64,000 nt of DNA from DASZRZ01 sp963732925 (GTDB taxonomy: Bacteria; Acidobacteriota; Terriglobia; Terriglobales; Acidobacteriaceae). A program made the translations under genes and the position numbers. The notes under the pieces are model-generated. The model worked only from the letters and a program-made list of their open reading frames with translations, had not been told where the DNA came from and made no database searches. This document shows, one piece after another, positions 1-9,813 of this stretch. Where the stretch lies: contig CAVTBJ010000012.1 of the NCBI GenBank assembly GCA_963732925.1, forward strand, positions 1 to 64,000. Direction: 5' to 3'. Every line of letters begins with the position of its first letter. Position 1 is the stretch's first letter.

Positions 1-65
1 TTATTTTGGCTGCCTCGTTTTCATTACGTATTGCTGTAAAACGCAAGCTTTTGCTCGAAATCCCG

Positions 66-94
66 GCCCCCTCCCTGGAGGGGGCTTTCTTTTT
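66..94 (+). terminator. Rho-independent terminator of an upstream gene
   Basis: A perfect 8-bp stem (GCCCCCTC at 66-73 with GAGGGGGC at 78-85) and a 4-base loop are followed by TTTCTTTTT at 86-94. This is a textbook intrinsic terminator reading left to right. It must end a plus-strand transcript that starts outside the window. No coding region could be assigned to bases 1-65, so the terminated gene is not seen. Confidence 0.8.
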
Positions 95-138
95 CGGGGA
101 ATAGCCAGCCCTGGTTTCCGTTCGAGGCCTCTGCTCTC

Positions 139-1688
139 ATGTTCCGCAAAATCCTGGATCGCAAATCGTGGCGAAATCGCTGTGCGCCTGATCCGGGCGT
201 GCCGCGAGCTCGGCGTCGCGTCCGTGGCGGTCTATTCGGAAGCGGACCGGGCCGCGCTGCACGTGCGCATGGCGGACGAGGCTTATGGCATCGGGCCGGC
301 CCCCGCCAGGGAGTCCTACCTGAGTATTGAAACCATTCTCGCAACGGCGCGGCAGTGCGGCGCCGATGCTATCCATCCGGGATATGGATTCCTCTCGGAA
401 AATCCATCGTTTGCCCAGGCCTGCCAAAACGCCGGAATCAAGCTGATCGGTCCTACTGCGGCGGCCATGGAGATCATGGGATCGAAAACCCGGGCGCGGC
501 AGGCCATGCAGGCAGCTGGCGTGCCTTTGTGCCTGGTTCTTCCCGGGGGCTCAATCTGGACCAGGCGCGCGAGGTCGCGGATGAGATTGGCTATCCCGTG
601 ATGCTGAAGGCCGCGGCTGGCGGCGGGGGAAGGGGATGCGGCTGGTGGAAGGTCCGAGGGAACTCCCCGGGGCCTTTACCACGGCGGAAAGCAAGGCTCA
701 GCGCTCCTTTGGCAATGGGAAGTCTACCTGGAGAAGGCGATTGCCCGTCCGCGGCACATCGAGATGCAGGTTCTCGCGGATGACACGGCAACACCGTCTG
801 GCTGGGGGAACGCGAGTGCACCGTTCAGCGCCGCCATCAGAAAGTCCTGGAGGAAGCTCCCTCGCCGGCGATGACACCCGATTTGCGACAGCGTATGGGC
901 GAAGTTGCAGTCCGGGTGGCGCAGGCAGCGAGGTATACCAATGCCGGTACGGTCGAGTTTCTGTGGATGCGGACGCGAAACTTCTACTTTCTGGAAATGA
1001 ATACCCGTCTTCAGGTGGAGCATCCGGTTACGGAGTTGACCACCGGCCTGGATCTGGTGCACCTGCAGATTCGGATCGCTGCGGGAGAGAAATTGCCTTT
1101 TACTCAAAACGGGATATTCAGTGCCGCGGACACGCCATCGAATGCCGTGTTTACGCGAGGATCCGGACGAGAATTTTTCCCCAGCCCAGGCAGGATCACC
1201 GCGATGTCGACCCCGGCGGCCCGGCATTCGCCTGGACAGCGGTGTTTATGAGGGCTGGGTGGTTCCAGTGGATTACGATCCTCTGCTGGCCAAGCTCATT
1301 GCCTACGGCGCCGATCGCAAACAAGCGATCGCGAGACTGCGGCGCGCGCTGGACGAGTATTTTGTCGGTGGGATCGTGACCAATTGGAATTATTCCGCCG
1401 CATCCTGTCCGACGCCGATTTCAAAGCAGGGGGATTCGATACTGGCTTTCTCGACCGGATGCTGGCCAGGCGGCCTGCTCCGATGTTCCCGAAGAGCAAG
1501 TCCCGGTGGCTGCGCTTCCGCGGCGCTATTCATGGCCATAGACCCGGCGGCCATGAGGCCAAGAAGCGTTGCCAGTGAACGGAGCTGGGAGCCAAAGTTC
1601 GAACCGGCAGCGGGCGAAACGGATTCTGCTTTGGATGTGGCGGCGCGCCGGCCTGCATGAAGCTATGCGGGGCCTGAATGATCTATGA
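139..1688 (+). CDS. Acyl-CoA carboxylase biotin carboxylase subunit, multiply frameshifted
   Basis: ATP-dependent carboxylation of biotin for an acetyl-, propionyl- or methylcrotonyl-CoA carboxylase in the cytoplasm. Pieces in all three plus frames line up in order with one biotin carboxylase of about 500 residues. They are MFRKIL then NRGEIAVRLIR (139-220), HPGYGFLSEN (370-410), the ATP-grasp loop KAAAGGGGRG (605-640), MRLVEGPRELPGAF (636-680), FYFLEMNTRLQVEHPVTEL (980-1040), HAIECRVYA (1130-1160) and YEGWVVPVDYDPLLAKLIAY (1245-1310). I count about ten frame changes, several at G or C runs, for example near 155, 520, 635, 718, 785, 1110, 1165 and 1225. The exact end is unsure: one frame stops at 1660, another at 1688, overlapping the carrier gene start. 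The residues are conserved across the breaks, so sequence error is more likely than decay. The substrate (acetyl, propionyl or methylcrotonyl) cannot be told, because no carboxyltransferase gene is in view. Confidence 0.8.
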
Positions 1689-2173
1689 AGTCACTATCGC
1701 CGGAAGAAGCGTGCCAGGTGGAAATCAAGCGGCGAGCGGACCTTTGGCATTGCCTTATCGATGGCCGCGAGTGGTCGGGTGAATGTATCGCGCTCTGGTC
1801 CCGAGGTTCTGTCGCTGCTGATCGAGGGAAGGGCGTACGAGGTTCGGCGCGACCGCCGGGCGGGAGGAACGCAAATCTGGGTGGAGGCACTCGAGTCGCG
1901 GTGGAGGTGCGCGATCCCCGATCGTTGAGAGCGCGCCGCTCGGCGGCCTATGCGGGGGAAGGTCCCAAAAGCTGGTCGCGTCCATGCCGGGAAAGGTAGT
2001 CCGGGTCTTACGTTCCGCGGGCGAACCGGTGGAGCCGGGGGAAGGGATCTGGTCGTCGAAGCGATGAAGATGCAAAACGAGCTGAAGTCCCCGAAGAAAG
2101 GAATTGTTCGGCAGATGCTGGCGGGAGGGGCGCGGCGGTCAATGCCGGAGATGTGCTTGCCATCGTGGAGTGA
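1678..2173 (+). CDS. Biotin carboxyl carrier protein, frameshifted
   Basis: Carrier domain that shuttles carboxybiotin between the biotin carboxylase encoded just upstream and a carboxyltransferase. The start chosen is ATG 1678 (MIYEVTIAGRS), inside the last codons of the carboxylase, which suggests translational coupling. The biotinylation motif VVEAMKMQNEL lies at about 2053-2085, the Lys between the two Met being the biotin site. It is followed by the usual SPKKGIVRQMLA strand and by NAGDVLAIVE before the stop at 2171-2173. At least four frame changes break the reading between 1700 and 2110. The expected size is about 165 residues, which fits the span. This two-gene arrangement resembles a split alpha subunit of a propionyl/methylcrotonyl-CoA carboxylase. 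The family is certain; the acyl substrate is not. Confidence 0.8.
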
Positions 2174-2191
2174 GCCGCAGGTCTTCGAGAC

Positions 2192-2527
2192 TCATCGATT
2201 GGCCGCCAGGTGCACGGAATCGAAGCGGATTCCCAGGCCGTAGCGCTTGTCCGGGCGCCTCATAAAACACGCGCACCACTTGTCCCGTCCCGCGCAACCG
2301 GACAGGCTGGACCAGCATGGCTTCCGAGGGAGATTCAGCAGGAAATCGATCTTAGCGCCGTTCGGAACCTTCACATTCACCAGACAGAACATGCCTCCGG
2401 TGCTGACGTCCCGGCAGGTTCCGGTGGTCTGATGCGGAGTGTCGTCATGAATCGTCAGGCTGACGAGTTGCTCCACGACGAAGCGCGGAAGGCGCCGCCG
2501 TTCCCAGCGATGGAAAGGGGAGTTCAT
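2192..2527 (-). CDS. PilZ domain protein with two compensating frameshifts
   Basis: A single-domain PilZ protein of 111 residues, the family that binds cyclic di-GMP. The N-terminal part shows the arginine motif (RRRLPR, residues 11-16) and, after a beta strand, the second motif RDVSTGG (about 39-45). Together these are the c-di-GMP-binding signature. In the annotated frame, residues about 66-90 are low quality (KPCWSSLSGCAGRDK). The neighbouring frame over roughly 2263-2330 instead reads SEAMLVQPVRLRGTGQVVRV, which is a proper PilZ strand pair. Two small indels therefore cancel and the printed protein is wrong in the middle. It ends close to the carrier-protein gene on the other strand (convergent). 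The target is unknown. Confidence 0.75.
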   Translation of the reverse strand: MNSPFHRWERRRLPRFVVEQLVSLTIHDDTPHQTTGTCRDVSTGGMFCLVNVKVPNGAKIDFLLNLPRKPCWSSLSGCAGRDKWCACFMRRPDKRYGLGIRFDSVHLAANR

Positions 2528-2634
2528 GTGTGCAGCACATAGTAGCTCCCGGAAACGGTCCTGCGGGAGTTACTAGGCGAATAACATCTATCGCCACTAA
2601 GGGGACAGCCGACCCAGAGCAGCTGAGACATCTC

Positions 2635-2676
2635 AAAAACGGGCGCCTGCCTAGCCTCTTGGAGGCAGGGAGCCCG
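2635..2676 (-). terminator. Intrinsic terminator of the PpiC/SurA-like gene
   Basis: Read on the minus strand, GGGC-CCTGCCT pairs with AGGCAGG-GCCC around a 10-base loop (2641-2676), then comes GTTTTTG (2634-2640). It sits 25 bases after the stop of the minus-strand PpiC gene at 2701, so it probably ends the lptD-dsbA-ppiC transcript. Confidence 0.7.
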
Positions 2677-2700
2677 TCCGCTTCAACAAGGAACACGTAG

Positions 2701-3757
2701 CTAGGCTAGTTCGCGTTGCCGTCTTTGCAGAACCTGTTCTGCGTAGTAGTTTTCCACCTTCGCCTGATCGCGGATCTCTTCGTAGTACGCGGACTTGAGT
2801 AGTTGCTCCCGGCGGTCCCGAAGCTGTTCCCGAATGTGCTGCTGCACCCGCGGATCGCTCAACTCGCGCTGGCCGGCTGGTTCCTTGGCCACGCAGCCGG
2901 ACGATACGGATATCCGAATATCTCGTGGGTATGCGGATTGAGACACGTTGATGATGCCGCTGTACTGTCCGGGCTTGAGCTTGGCCAATGCCGCACGCGT
3001 AGCCGGATCGGTTTGCGCGAGCGCCGATTCGGGGGTGAAGCCCAGATCTCCGCCATTGTTCGAGGTCTCCGGGTCTCTCCGACCAGTTCATGGCAACACT
3101 GGCGAAATCCTCGCCACTATCCAGACGGTTCATGATCATTTGGATCTTGGTGCGCGCTTCGGCCTCGTTCTTTGCCTTGTCATTCTTCAGATTTCGCACC
3201 TGCTGATTCGGCTGCGTGCTGACGAAAATATGAGCTAGACGATACTGGGGCTCGATGACGTTGAATTCGGCCTTGTGGCGCGTCATAGTAGCTTCTTGAT
3301 ATCCTCATCCGAGATGCTGATCTTCGAGGTGACCTCCCGGTTCAGCACCTTCTCCACCGTAACTGTCCGGCGCAGATCCCTTTTGAAATCCTCGAGCGTG
3401 ATGTTCCGATCCTTCAGCCGCTTGTTGAATTCCTCTTCCGTGTAGGGAGCTTTGATCTGACTCGAGTTCGCGGTCGACTTCTTCATCGGTCGCCAGCAAT
3501 CCGAGTTTTTCCGCCCGCTGCATCAGGATCTCATTGTCAATCAGCTCCTTGAGGATGCTCAGTCGAAGGATGGCTCCCTGTTCCTCGCTTACGGGCTGAG
3601 GAGAATTCGCCGTCTGGTTGGCATAGTATTTTTCCACTTCAGCCCGAGGAATTTCATGGCCATTCACCCGCGCCATGGCGTCGGAATTCCCCCTTCCCGA
3701 GGAGCAGGCGGCCAGACTGACGACGAACATCGCTACAAGGACAGTCCAAACTTTCAC
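2701..3757 (-). CDS. SurA/PpiC-type peptidyl-prolyl isomerase lipoprotein, frameshifted
   Basis: Periplasmic chaperone and prolyl isomerase for outer-membrane proteins (parvulin family). The start at 3757 gives a lipoprotein signal (VSLAACSS, lipobox Cys about residue 19). A SurA N-terminal chaperone region follows (ARVNGHEIPRAEVEKYY, then LKELIDNEILMQRAEKLGL). Frame changes near 3480 and 3285 move on to EEEFNKRLKDRNITLEDFK and ISISDEDIKK. The parvulin domain then appears (YRLAHIFVST, MNRLDSGEDFASVAMNWSE). Further breaks near 3070-2990 lead to MAKLKPGQYSGII and a C-terminal helical tail ending at 2701. The reconstructed length is about 350 residues, normal for the family. It is the third minus-strand gene after lptD and the DsbA-like gene, which fits a role in outer-membrane assembly. 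Confidence 0.8.
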
Positions 3758-3898
3758 AAATGGTTTTGAAAGAAATATTCATGATCCTGCTACTACCTCA
3801 GCCCGGAAAGCTCCGGCACAAGCATTCTATAGCCCTGCGAACATTCAACTTGGAAAGACCGAATTTTCGTTCCGGCCTTCCGCCGCGGTACGCCGAAC

Positions 3899-4868
3899 TC
3901 ATTGGGCGGCAGGCGTGGACGGCTGAGATGCTTGCGCGGGCACGGTTTCGCCCGCATCGAGCAGAGCGCGATCGATCATCGCCCGCAATTCGAGCGGCAG
4001 GGACCGCTCCGTCCACTTTCTCGCCATTGACGAACAGCGTGGGAGTGGCCTCGACTCCCAATTCGCTTCCTTCGCGCATTGACGCCTGAACTGCCGCTTT
4101 CGATTGTGCTTGCAAACATGCCTTGAAAGGAGCCATTTGCAATTGATGTTTCTGTCGCCTGCTCCTCTGCCAAATGGTCCAGGTAGTCTTGCTGTTGCTG
4201 CAGGCTGGCCCTGGTGGCGGCCGGCAGCGGCGGAAGCATTTCCGCCGCTTGACGTTGCTGGTTGGCATGGACGTAGTCGGAAATGCCCAGTAGGCGTCCG
4301 GGTTCTGTGCGGCCAGACAGTTGGCATTCGACCGCAGCGCGGATCGCCCAAGGATGAATTTCGGACCAAAGGAAAATCTTTCATGACCAGCTTCACCTTG
4401 TCGCCATAGCTGGGCAAAACTTCGTTGCAGGAGCGTGGCGTACATGCGGGAGCAAAACGGACACTCAAAGTCGTCATAATCGACGATCGTGACCTTCGCG
4501 TCCTTTGCCCCTCTGACAGGCCGCCCCTCCATGTCGATTTTCTTCATCAACTCAGCGTAGGGATCCTTACTGACATCGAGTTTGGTCAGGCGCAGCAGGG
4601 TGTTGCCGTCCTTGGACAGCAGGAAATCCTGCGTCTGCTGTTGCTGGCCCTGGGAAAACGTAACCGACAGGGCGTTGTAGGCGGGAAACTCCGGACTCGG
4701 CTTGGGCGCGCCAACAGCAATATTCACTGATGCCGGGAATGTTGAAGTGAGTGCGAATCTGACGCTCGATGCGCCGGTCAAGGCCCGAGGACGGCGCCTG
4801 GGCAGAGCACCCAACCACGGCCAGCAAGAAAAAACAAAGAGCGCCGAAAAAGGAACAAAATCAACCAC
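3899..4868 (-). CDS. DsbA-family thiol:disulfide oxidoreductase, frameshifted
   Basis: Exported thioredoxin-fold protein for disulfide formation or isomerisation. The N-terminus is hydrophobic; an adjacent frame reads LAVVGCSAQ, a likely lipobox, so the true start region contains an indel near 4800-4820. An extension of about 110 residues follows (NALSVTFSQGQ, FLLSKDGNTLLRLTKLDVSK), then the thioredoxin fold with the active site DDFECPFCSRMY near residue 137. Further frame changes near 4430, 4350 and 4240 connect KVKLVMKDFPLV, AAQNPDAYWAF and the cis-Pro loop VEATPTLFVNG (about 4040). A C-terminal helix ends at 3899. The extension plus CPFC core is the layout of the acidobacterial DsbA-like proteins I know. 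It lies between lptD and a SurA-like gene. Confidence 0.8.
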
Positions 4869-5000
4869 CTTGGCATGTCGATTCTCGGTGACTCCATTAT
4901 CGCATGTGAGGGGCTGGGATGGGGGAAACGGCTGGCTGATAATTTACCCGGGCGCGCAGCGCCGGGTGCTCCCCGCGAGCTTCCGCCGGCCGGAAGCCGG

Positions 5001-7525
5001 TCAGAAAAGGCGCTCCTGGGTTCGCATGGTGCCCAGGCTGAGTCCAATGTTGGTAAGGCTAAAGGCAAACCGGAACTGGTTTTCGTTGCGCACCGATCCG
5101 AGAGCGAAACGGCGGTACTCAAAGCTGAGGCCGAAACAGTCCCAGTTATAGCTGGTTTGGATCGCAGCGTATTGCAGGAACCGCTCGGAGACATCGAAGC
5201 CGATATTGGCTGCCACACTAAAGCCCGGCCGGGTAGGGGATCCATATCCGCCCAGCCAGCGAAACTGGTTGAACTCCGTCGGTGCCACGAGGGCATTGGG
5301 CACGAGGATTTCGCCGGGAACGCGCAGGAAGGCGTGACTTCCCCCAAGAAAAAATTTGCCCAAATGCAAGGTGGCGATACTCGTGCTCGCGTTAATGCGC
5401 CCCATGCGGATGTCATAATCGACGTTCCATTGAAGATCCGTGTTGTGCGAAGTTGCGACCCGCAAGCGAGAAATGACGGGGGAGAACGTCCGGGGATCGG
5501 TAAGAAACGCAATGCCTGTCAAGTCCGCAGTCGTGGTGAAGACATTGCGCCTGCCGCTCACGAGTGCGCCTCCAAACGTGTTGTTGAAGAAAACCTTCTG
5601 ACCGAATTCCCAGCTGACGAGCTCTTTGGCTGCTGAGAGGCCGGTCGCGCACGGCGAGTCTGAGCTCCCGGTCGAACCAAGGGCTGATTCTGCTTCAGGC
5701 TGCCCGTCTGTAGTTTGCGGCTGTTGTGAGGCGGGCTCACAGCCTTGCTTCGGATGCGCCGGCTTGGCGTATAGCCGGTTGACCACGTCGTATTCCACCT
5801 CGTTGGTGTCGCTCAGAATGTCGCGCCAGTCGAAGCGGATAATCGAGGACGCATTGTCAACGCCGGCCACATAGCGGTAGGTCACTAGCGGTTCGATGGT
5901 GTGCTTGAGGGTGTGGCCCAGCACGGTATGGTCGAAAATTCGGGAAAGGGGGGGAGGCCGCAGTTCGAAGGAGGTTTCCAGAGCTTGCCGGTTCACGGAT
6001 GCTTCGGAAACCGTGCCCAGTCCCGTGCCCGAACTGGGGATCAGGCTCTGGGTGTAGTACGTATCGCGCAGGCCGACCTCCGGACGAAACGACCAGCCAT
6101 GCAATTCGAGGGGCAGGGAAAGCCGGGGATAGATGTCAGCCCTGCCAACCAGCGGAGCGGTCACCAGGCCGGGCTCGCGCCGGGACACGCCTTCAACCGC
6201 AACGTCATAGGACCAGCGCAGCGGAGAGGGGCCCAGGGAGCGCTCCACTCCGTCCAGATCCACACTCGGAGCGCGTACCAGAGTGATGAGGTCGCCCTGA
6301 GTCGCGCTCTGGAAGTTCTGATAGCGGGAAAATCTCAGGTTGTAAGAAGAGCCGTTCTGAATGTGAGAGATAAAGGCGTTGGAGCGAACCTCCGAGTTTA
6401 CGGCTTGGCTGAAAGTTTGCGAAAATGCGAGGCGGAAAACGAACGAGCTCAGATACTCGATATCGGCGACGGCGCGGGTCTGATGAGGCAGTTGCAGTTC
6501 GCCGTTGAGTCGGATGTCTTCGCCTCCCTGGCTGACTCGCGGCTGCCCAATGCCGCGGTCCTGCACTGCAAACAGACTGGTATTCAAGAAGGAGTCCCGG
6601 CTGGGACGAATGCGGAACTCCCCTGTTTCCGCCCAGCCGCGCTGGGACATGTATTCACCGCCGAGCGTCGCGTCCATGCTGCGGTTGATGGCCCAATAAA
6701 ACGAATCTCCTACGACTGTGCCCCGCCGAGAGGACCGGCCAAAGGTGGGAATCAGGAATCCGGTCTCTCGTCCGACCGAGTCACCGAATGCTGCAAAAGG
6801 GAAGATAAAACAGCGGAACACCAAAAATGCGAAATGTGCTGTTGATAAAGGTTGGCGTCTTTGCCCAGTTCCACGGTGGCTTTCGATACTGTAAAGGCCC
6901 ACTTAGGCCGGGGGATCTCACAGGAAGTTACGCGACCGTGGTTGACCACGATGCGGTCGGGGCCAAGCTTTTCGACCAGGCGTCCTTGAAAGTAGAACGC
7001 CTGCGGCGAGGTGAACTGCGCCTCGTGCTGGTGGAATCGAATTCCGGTGGCTCCGAACACGTCGTGAAACTCGCCCCGCTCGGTATGGAAATTATATGTG
7101 GCGCTGCTAGCCTCGAGATGGATGTCATGCGGGCCGCCTTCGAGGATCACGCGTTGGCTGGCGTTGGCTTCTCCGGTTGCTGAATTGTATGTGATCTTTT
7201 CGGCATGCAGTGTCAGGTCGCGATACTGGATCTCTACGCTTCCGGTCAGGCGGTAAATGTCTCCGGACTTTTCCTGCTGGTGCGCCGTGATCGTAACCTC
7301 ATCATTCGACAACTGGCTGCCGTAGGGACGCTGCCTTCGACGGGCAGTGGCCATTGCCCCAGACTCGGCCGTGTTCGCGGGATTGGATCGATTCATGGAA
7401 GCCGGGGCATCTGCCCGGTTCGAAGGGGGTGCCTGAGCATGCAACCGGCTGGTTACTATGAGAAAGGTCAGCAACAGATGACAAACCACAAGCGCCGTGG
7501 TAAGGAATCGAGAGTGGTAAGTCAT
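5001..7525 (-). CDS. lptD: LPS assembly protein LptD (OstA), frameshifted once or twice
   Basis: Outer-membrane beta-barrel that places lipopolysaccharide in the outer leaflet together with LptE. The start is taken at ATG 7525 (MTYHSRFLTT), giving a signal peptide that ends near LHAQA. The OstA/LptA-like periplasmic beta-jellyroll comes next (VTITAHQQ, GDIYRLTGSVEIQYRDLTLHA, ATYNFHTERGEF). The LptD barrel domain fills the rest (TGFLIPTFGRSSRRG, GDSFYWAINRSMDATLGGEY, THNTDLQWNVDYD and so on). Around 6800-6845 the conserved GVPLFYLPF segment is read from a different frame than its flanks, so one or two indels lie there. Total about 840 residues, a normal size. It is followed on the same strand by a DsbA-like and a SurA-like gene, both of which act on LptD in E. 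coli. Confidence 0.88.
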
Positions 7526-7633
7526 CGGATTCCCGAACAGTAGCACGAGGCGACTCGGGGAAGCAAAAGACTGCTCCACTGGCAAGCAGCCAGAACATTT
7601 TCGCGCGGCAGTCCGACGGCTGAAGGGTGCAGG

Positions 7634-8663
7634 ATGCACGACGGCTTCGACAAGACGGCACAATCAGGAGAACAGTTCGCATTTTCCGCGGCAGGAGACC
7701 TGGCTTGGAGACAGGAGGTGGCCTCGCGGCTGGACCGATACCGCGTCCGCAAAAAGCGCTCTGGCCAGGAGACCTCGATGAGGCTCAATTTCGACCCGCT
7801 ATTGCCCGCGCAGACGAGCCCTCTGGAAAGCGGGCCGCTGAAAGCAAAGCCACTGGAGAGCAGGGACAGGCCCCGAACCCGCGATCGCCATGTTCCCGCA
7901 GCCTTGCGAAATTTGCCGCCCGAACCGGAACTCCTTGTAGAGGAACTGGCCGGTGAATCCTCGATTTGCCCGGAAGCCGAACCGATTGTGCAGGAGGAGG
8001 ATCCCGGCGAACGGGAAGGCAATGTGCTGCAGTTTCCCCGTTCGGCGCTGAATCCCGTGTTCTGTGAAGAACTGGCCGAGCCGGTCCAATTGAAGCCACG
8101 TATCCTCGATGTGCCGGAAGATCTGGAACTTGCCGCCGCTCCTCTGGTCGATATCGGTCTTGCCCCACTACACGACCCTGCCCAGGAAGCACTGAAGCTT
8201 GAGCTTCCGCTGCCGGTTGCCTCTATCGAAAGGAGGGGGCTTGCCAGCCTGGTCGATCTCCTCATTGTGCTCAGTAGCGGCGCGTTGTTCCTCGGACTGC
8301 TGACGCGCTGGGGAATACAGTTCCCGGAAACCAAGCTGGGAATTGCCCTTGAAGTCATGACTGTTGCCCTGTTCTGGGTGATCTACGAATATCTCTTCCT
8401 GGTTTATTCCGGCGGGACCCCGGGTATGCAGGTGACGCAGACGGAACTGGTTGCCATGGAAAGCGAGCCAGTGTCGCGCTCCCCGGCAATGGCGTGCCCT
8501 GGGAATGGTGTTCTCGTGTTTCCCGCTGGGCCTGGGAGTAGCCTGGGCCTTGTTTGATGAAGATGGGCTTTGCTGGCACGATCGGATCAGCCACACCTAC
8601 GTCAGAGCAGAGGATCCCTACCGCCTTAGCAACCGGGAAAGTGCCATCCGCCCGGGCGAGTAA
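7634..8663 (+). CDS. RDD-family membrane protein, frameshifted near the C-terminus
   Basis: ATG 7634 follows a GCAGG-like ribosome site. The first 200 or so residues are soluble, charged and Pro/Glu-rich with no family I recognise. From about residue 200 an RDD domain appears: SIERRGLASLVDLLIV and a membrane helix, a second helix (VMTVALFWVIYEYLFLVY) and the loop SGGTPGMQVTQTELV. At about 8455-8490 the frame changes and the domain finishes in the neighbouring frame with GVAWALFDEDGLCWHDRISHTY, the usual RDD ending, stopping at 8663. The function of RDD proteins is mostly unknown; some act as ion transporters. It is divergent from lptD, with 108 bases between the starts. Confidence 0.7.
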
Positions 8664-8689
8664 CTGCAGCAGCCTGATTGCCCGCTTGT

Positions 8690-8842
8690 AAGTTCCCTCA
8701 GCTTTGTTGCCGCTTCAGCCCGGGGAGGTCTACGGACTGGACCCATTCAACCAGCCCGGAGTGGAGTTGGGCAAAAAGCTGAGGTATGGGCTCATGGGCC
8801 GGGATGGTTACAATGAGTACGCCAAGGAGCTGGAGAAATAAA
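8690..8842 (+). pseudogene. pgi: C-terminal remnant of glucose-6-phosphate isomerase
   Basis: The frame ending with TAA at 8840-8842 reads GEVYGLDPFNQPGVELGKK, then LRYGLMGRDGYNEYAKELEK. This is the last 40 or so residues of a bacterial glucose-6-phosphate isomerase (compare the Bacillus-type ending with NPFDQPGVEAYKK). The preceding 400 residues of the enzyme are not in the window. The frame is closed by a stop at 8675-8677 and the RDD gene ends at 8663. So this is a truncated gene or an assembly junction. A protein this short cannot be active. Confidence 0.7.
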
Positions 8843-8901
8843 TCACAGGCGGAACCGGGCGGGGGCCTGTTCCCCAGGGGACCAGGTCGGCGGGGTACAG
8901 C

Positions 8902-9789
8902 ATGAAAGTGATGGTTTCGGGAGCTTCCGGCACCCTCGGCTCCGCGCTGGTGCCCGCGCTGGCTGCTGAGGGTCATGAGGTGATTTGCCTGACCCGCCGC
9001 CCTCCCCAAGTTCCCGGCGAACGGCAGTGGCAGCCGAACGGGCAGGCGGCCCCAAAGGCCTTCGAAGGCGTGGACGCTGTGGTGCACTTGGCGGGTGAGG
9101 GCATTGCCTCCGGCCGCTGGACTTCGCGGCGCAAGGCCGCGATTCTTGAAAGCCGCGTGCTGGGAACGCGAACGGTGGCCGCTTCGATTGCGGCTGCCGC
9201 CAAGCCGCCCGGCATACTCATTTCCGCCTCAGGGAGTCATTACTACGGCGAGCGGGGCAGCGAAATTCTCACCGAAGAGAGCTCGCCGGGCACGGGTTTT
9301 CTGGCCGAGGTGTGCCAGCGCTGGGAAGCGGAAACCGAGCCCGCCCGACAGGCGGGGGCTCGGGTCATCCGCATGCGCACCAGTTTAGTACTGGCAGCGC
9401 GTGGCGGCGCGCTGCGCCAGATGCTTCTTCCCTTCCGTCTGGGGCTTGGCGGCAGGATCGGAAGCGGACAGCAGTGGTGGAGTTGGATTGCCGTGGACGA
9501 CTACGTGAGCCTGCTGCTCTTTGCTCTCAAAACCAGCGAACTTCAGGGGCCGGTGAATGCAGCTTCGCCCAATGCTGTGACCAACGCGGAATTTACCCGC
9601 ATTCTAGGCACGGTCTTGGGGCGTCCCACTATCTTTCCTCTGCCGGAATTCGCAGTGAAATTGGCAATGGGAGAAATGGGGCAGGAATTACTGCTTGCGA
9701 GCCAGCGGGTGCAGCCCATAGCCGCAACTTCGGCGGGATTTACTTTCCGATATCCGCTGCTGCACCAGGCGCTGAAGCACCTGCTCTAG
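8902..9789 (+). CDS. TIGR01777-family NAD(P)-dependent epimerase/oxidoreductase
   Basis: Extended short-chain dehydrogenase of 295 residues. The N-terminal Rossmann motif MKVMVSGASGTLGSALVPAL is at residues 1-20. The family hallmarks VVHLAGEGIASGRWT (about 61-75), RWTSRRKAAILESRVLGT, SASGSHYYGERG and VCQRWEAETEPA follow, together with the C-terminal LLASQRVQP. This group, related to the YfcH protein and the plant SulA-like GC1, has no proven substrate. The length is complete and the frame is clean, unlike the upstream genes. It stands alone, facing the convergent cdaR gene 24 bases later. Confidence 0.85.
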   Translation: MKVMVSGASGTLGSALVPALAAEGHEVICLTRRPPQVPGERQWQPNGQAAPKAFEGVDAVVHLAGEGIASGRWTSRRKAAILESRVLGTRTVAASIAAAAKPPGILISASGSHYYGERGSEILTEESSPGTGFLAEVCQRWEAETEPARQAGARVIRMRTSLVLAARGGALRQMLLPFRLGLGGRIGSGQQWWSWIAVDDYVSLLLFALKTSELQGPVNAASPNAVTNAEFTRILGTVLGRPTIFPLPEFAVKLAMGEMGQELLLASQRVQPIAATSAGFTFRYPLLHQALKHLL

Positions 9790-9813
9790 ATGGAGGCGCC
9801 CTTCCCCGGCAAA

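Noticed and set aside
5901..6845. Plus-strand open frame of 314 codons
   Set aside because: Exact antisense of lptD, no family motifs, and codon pattern fits the minus-strand gene.
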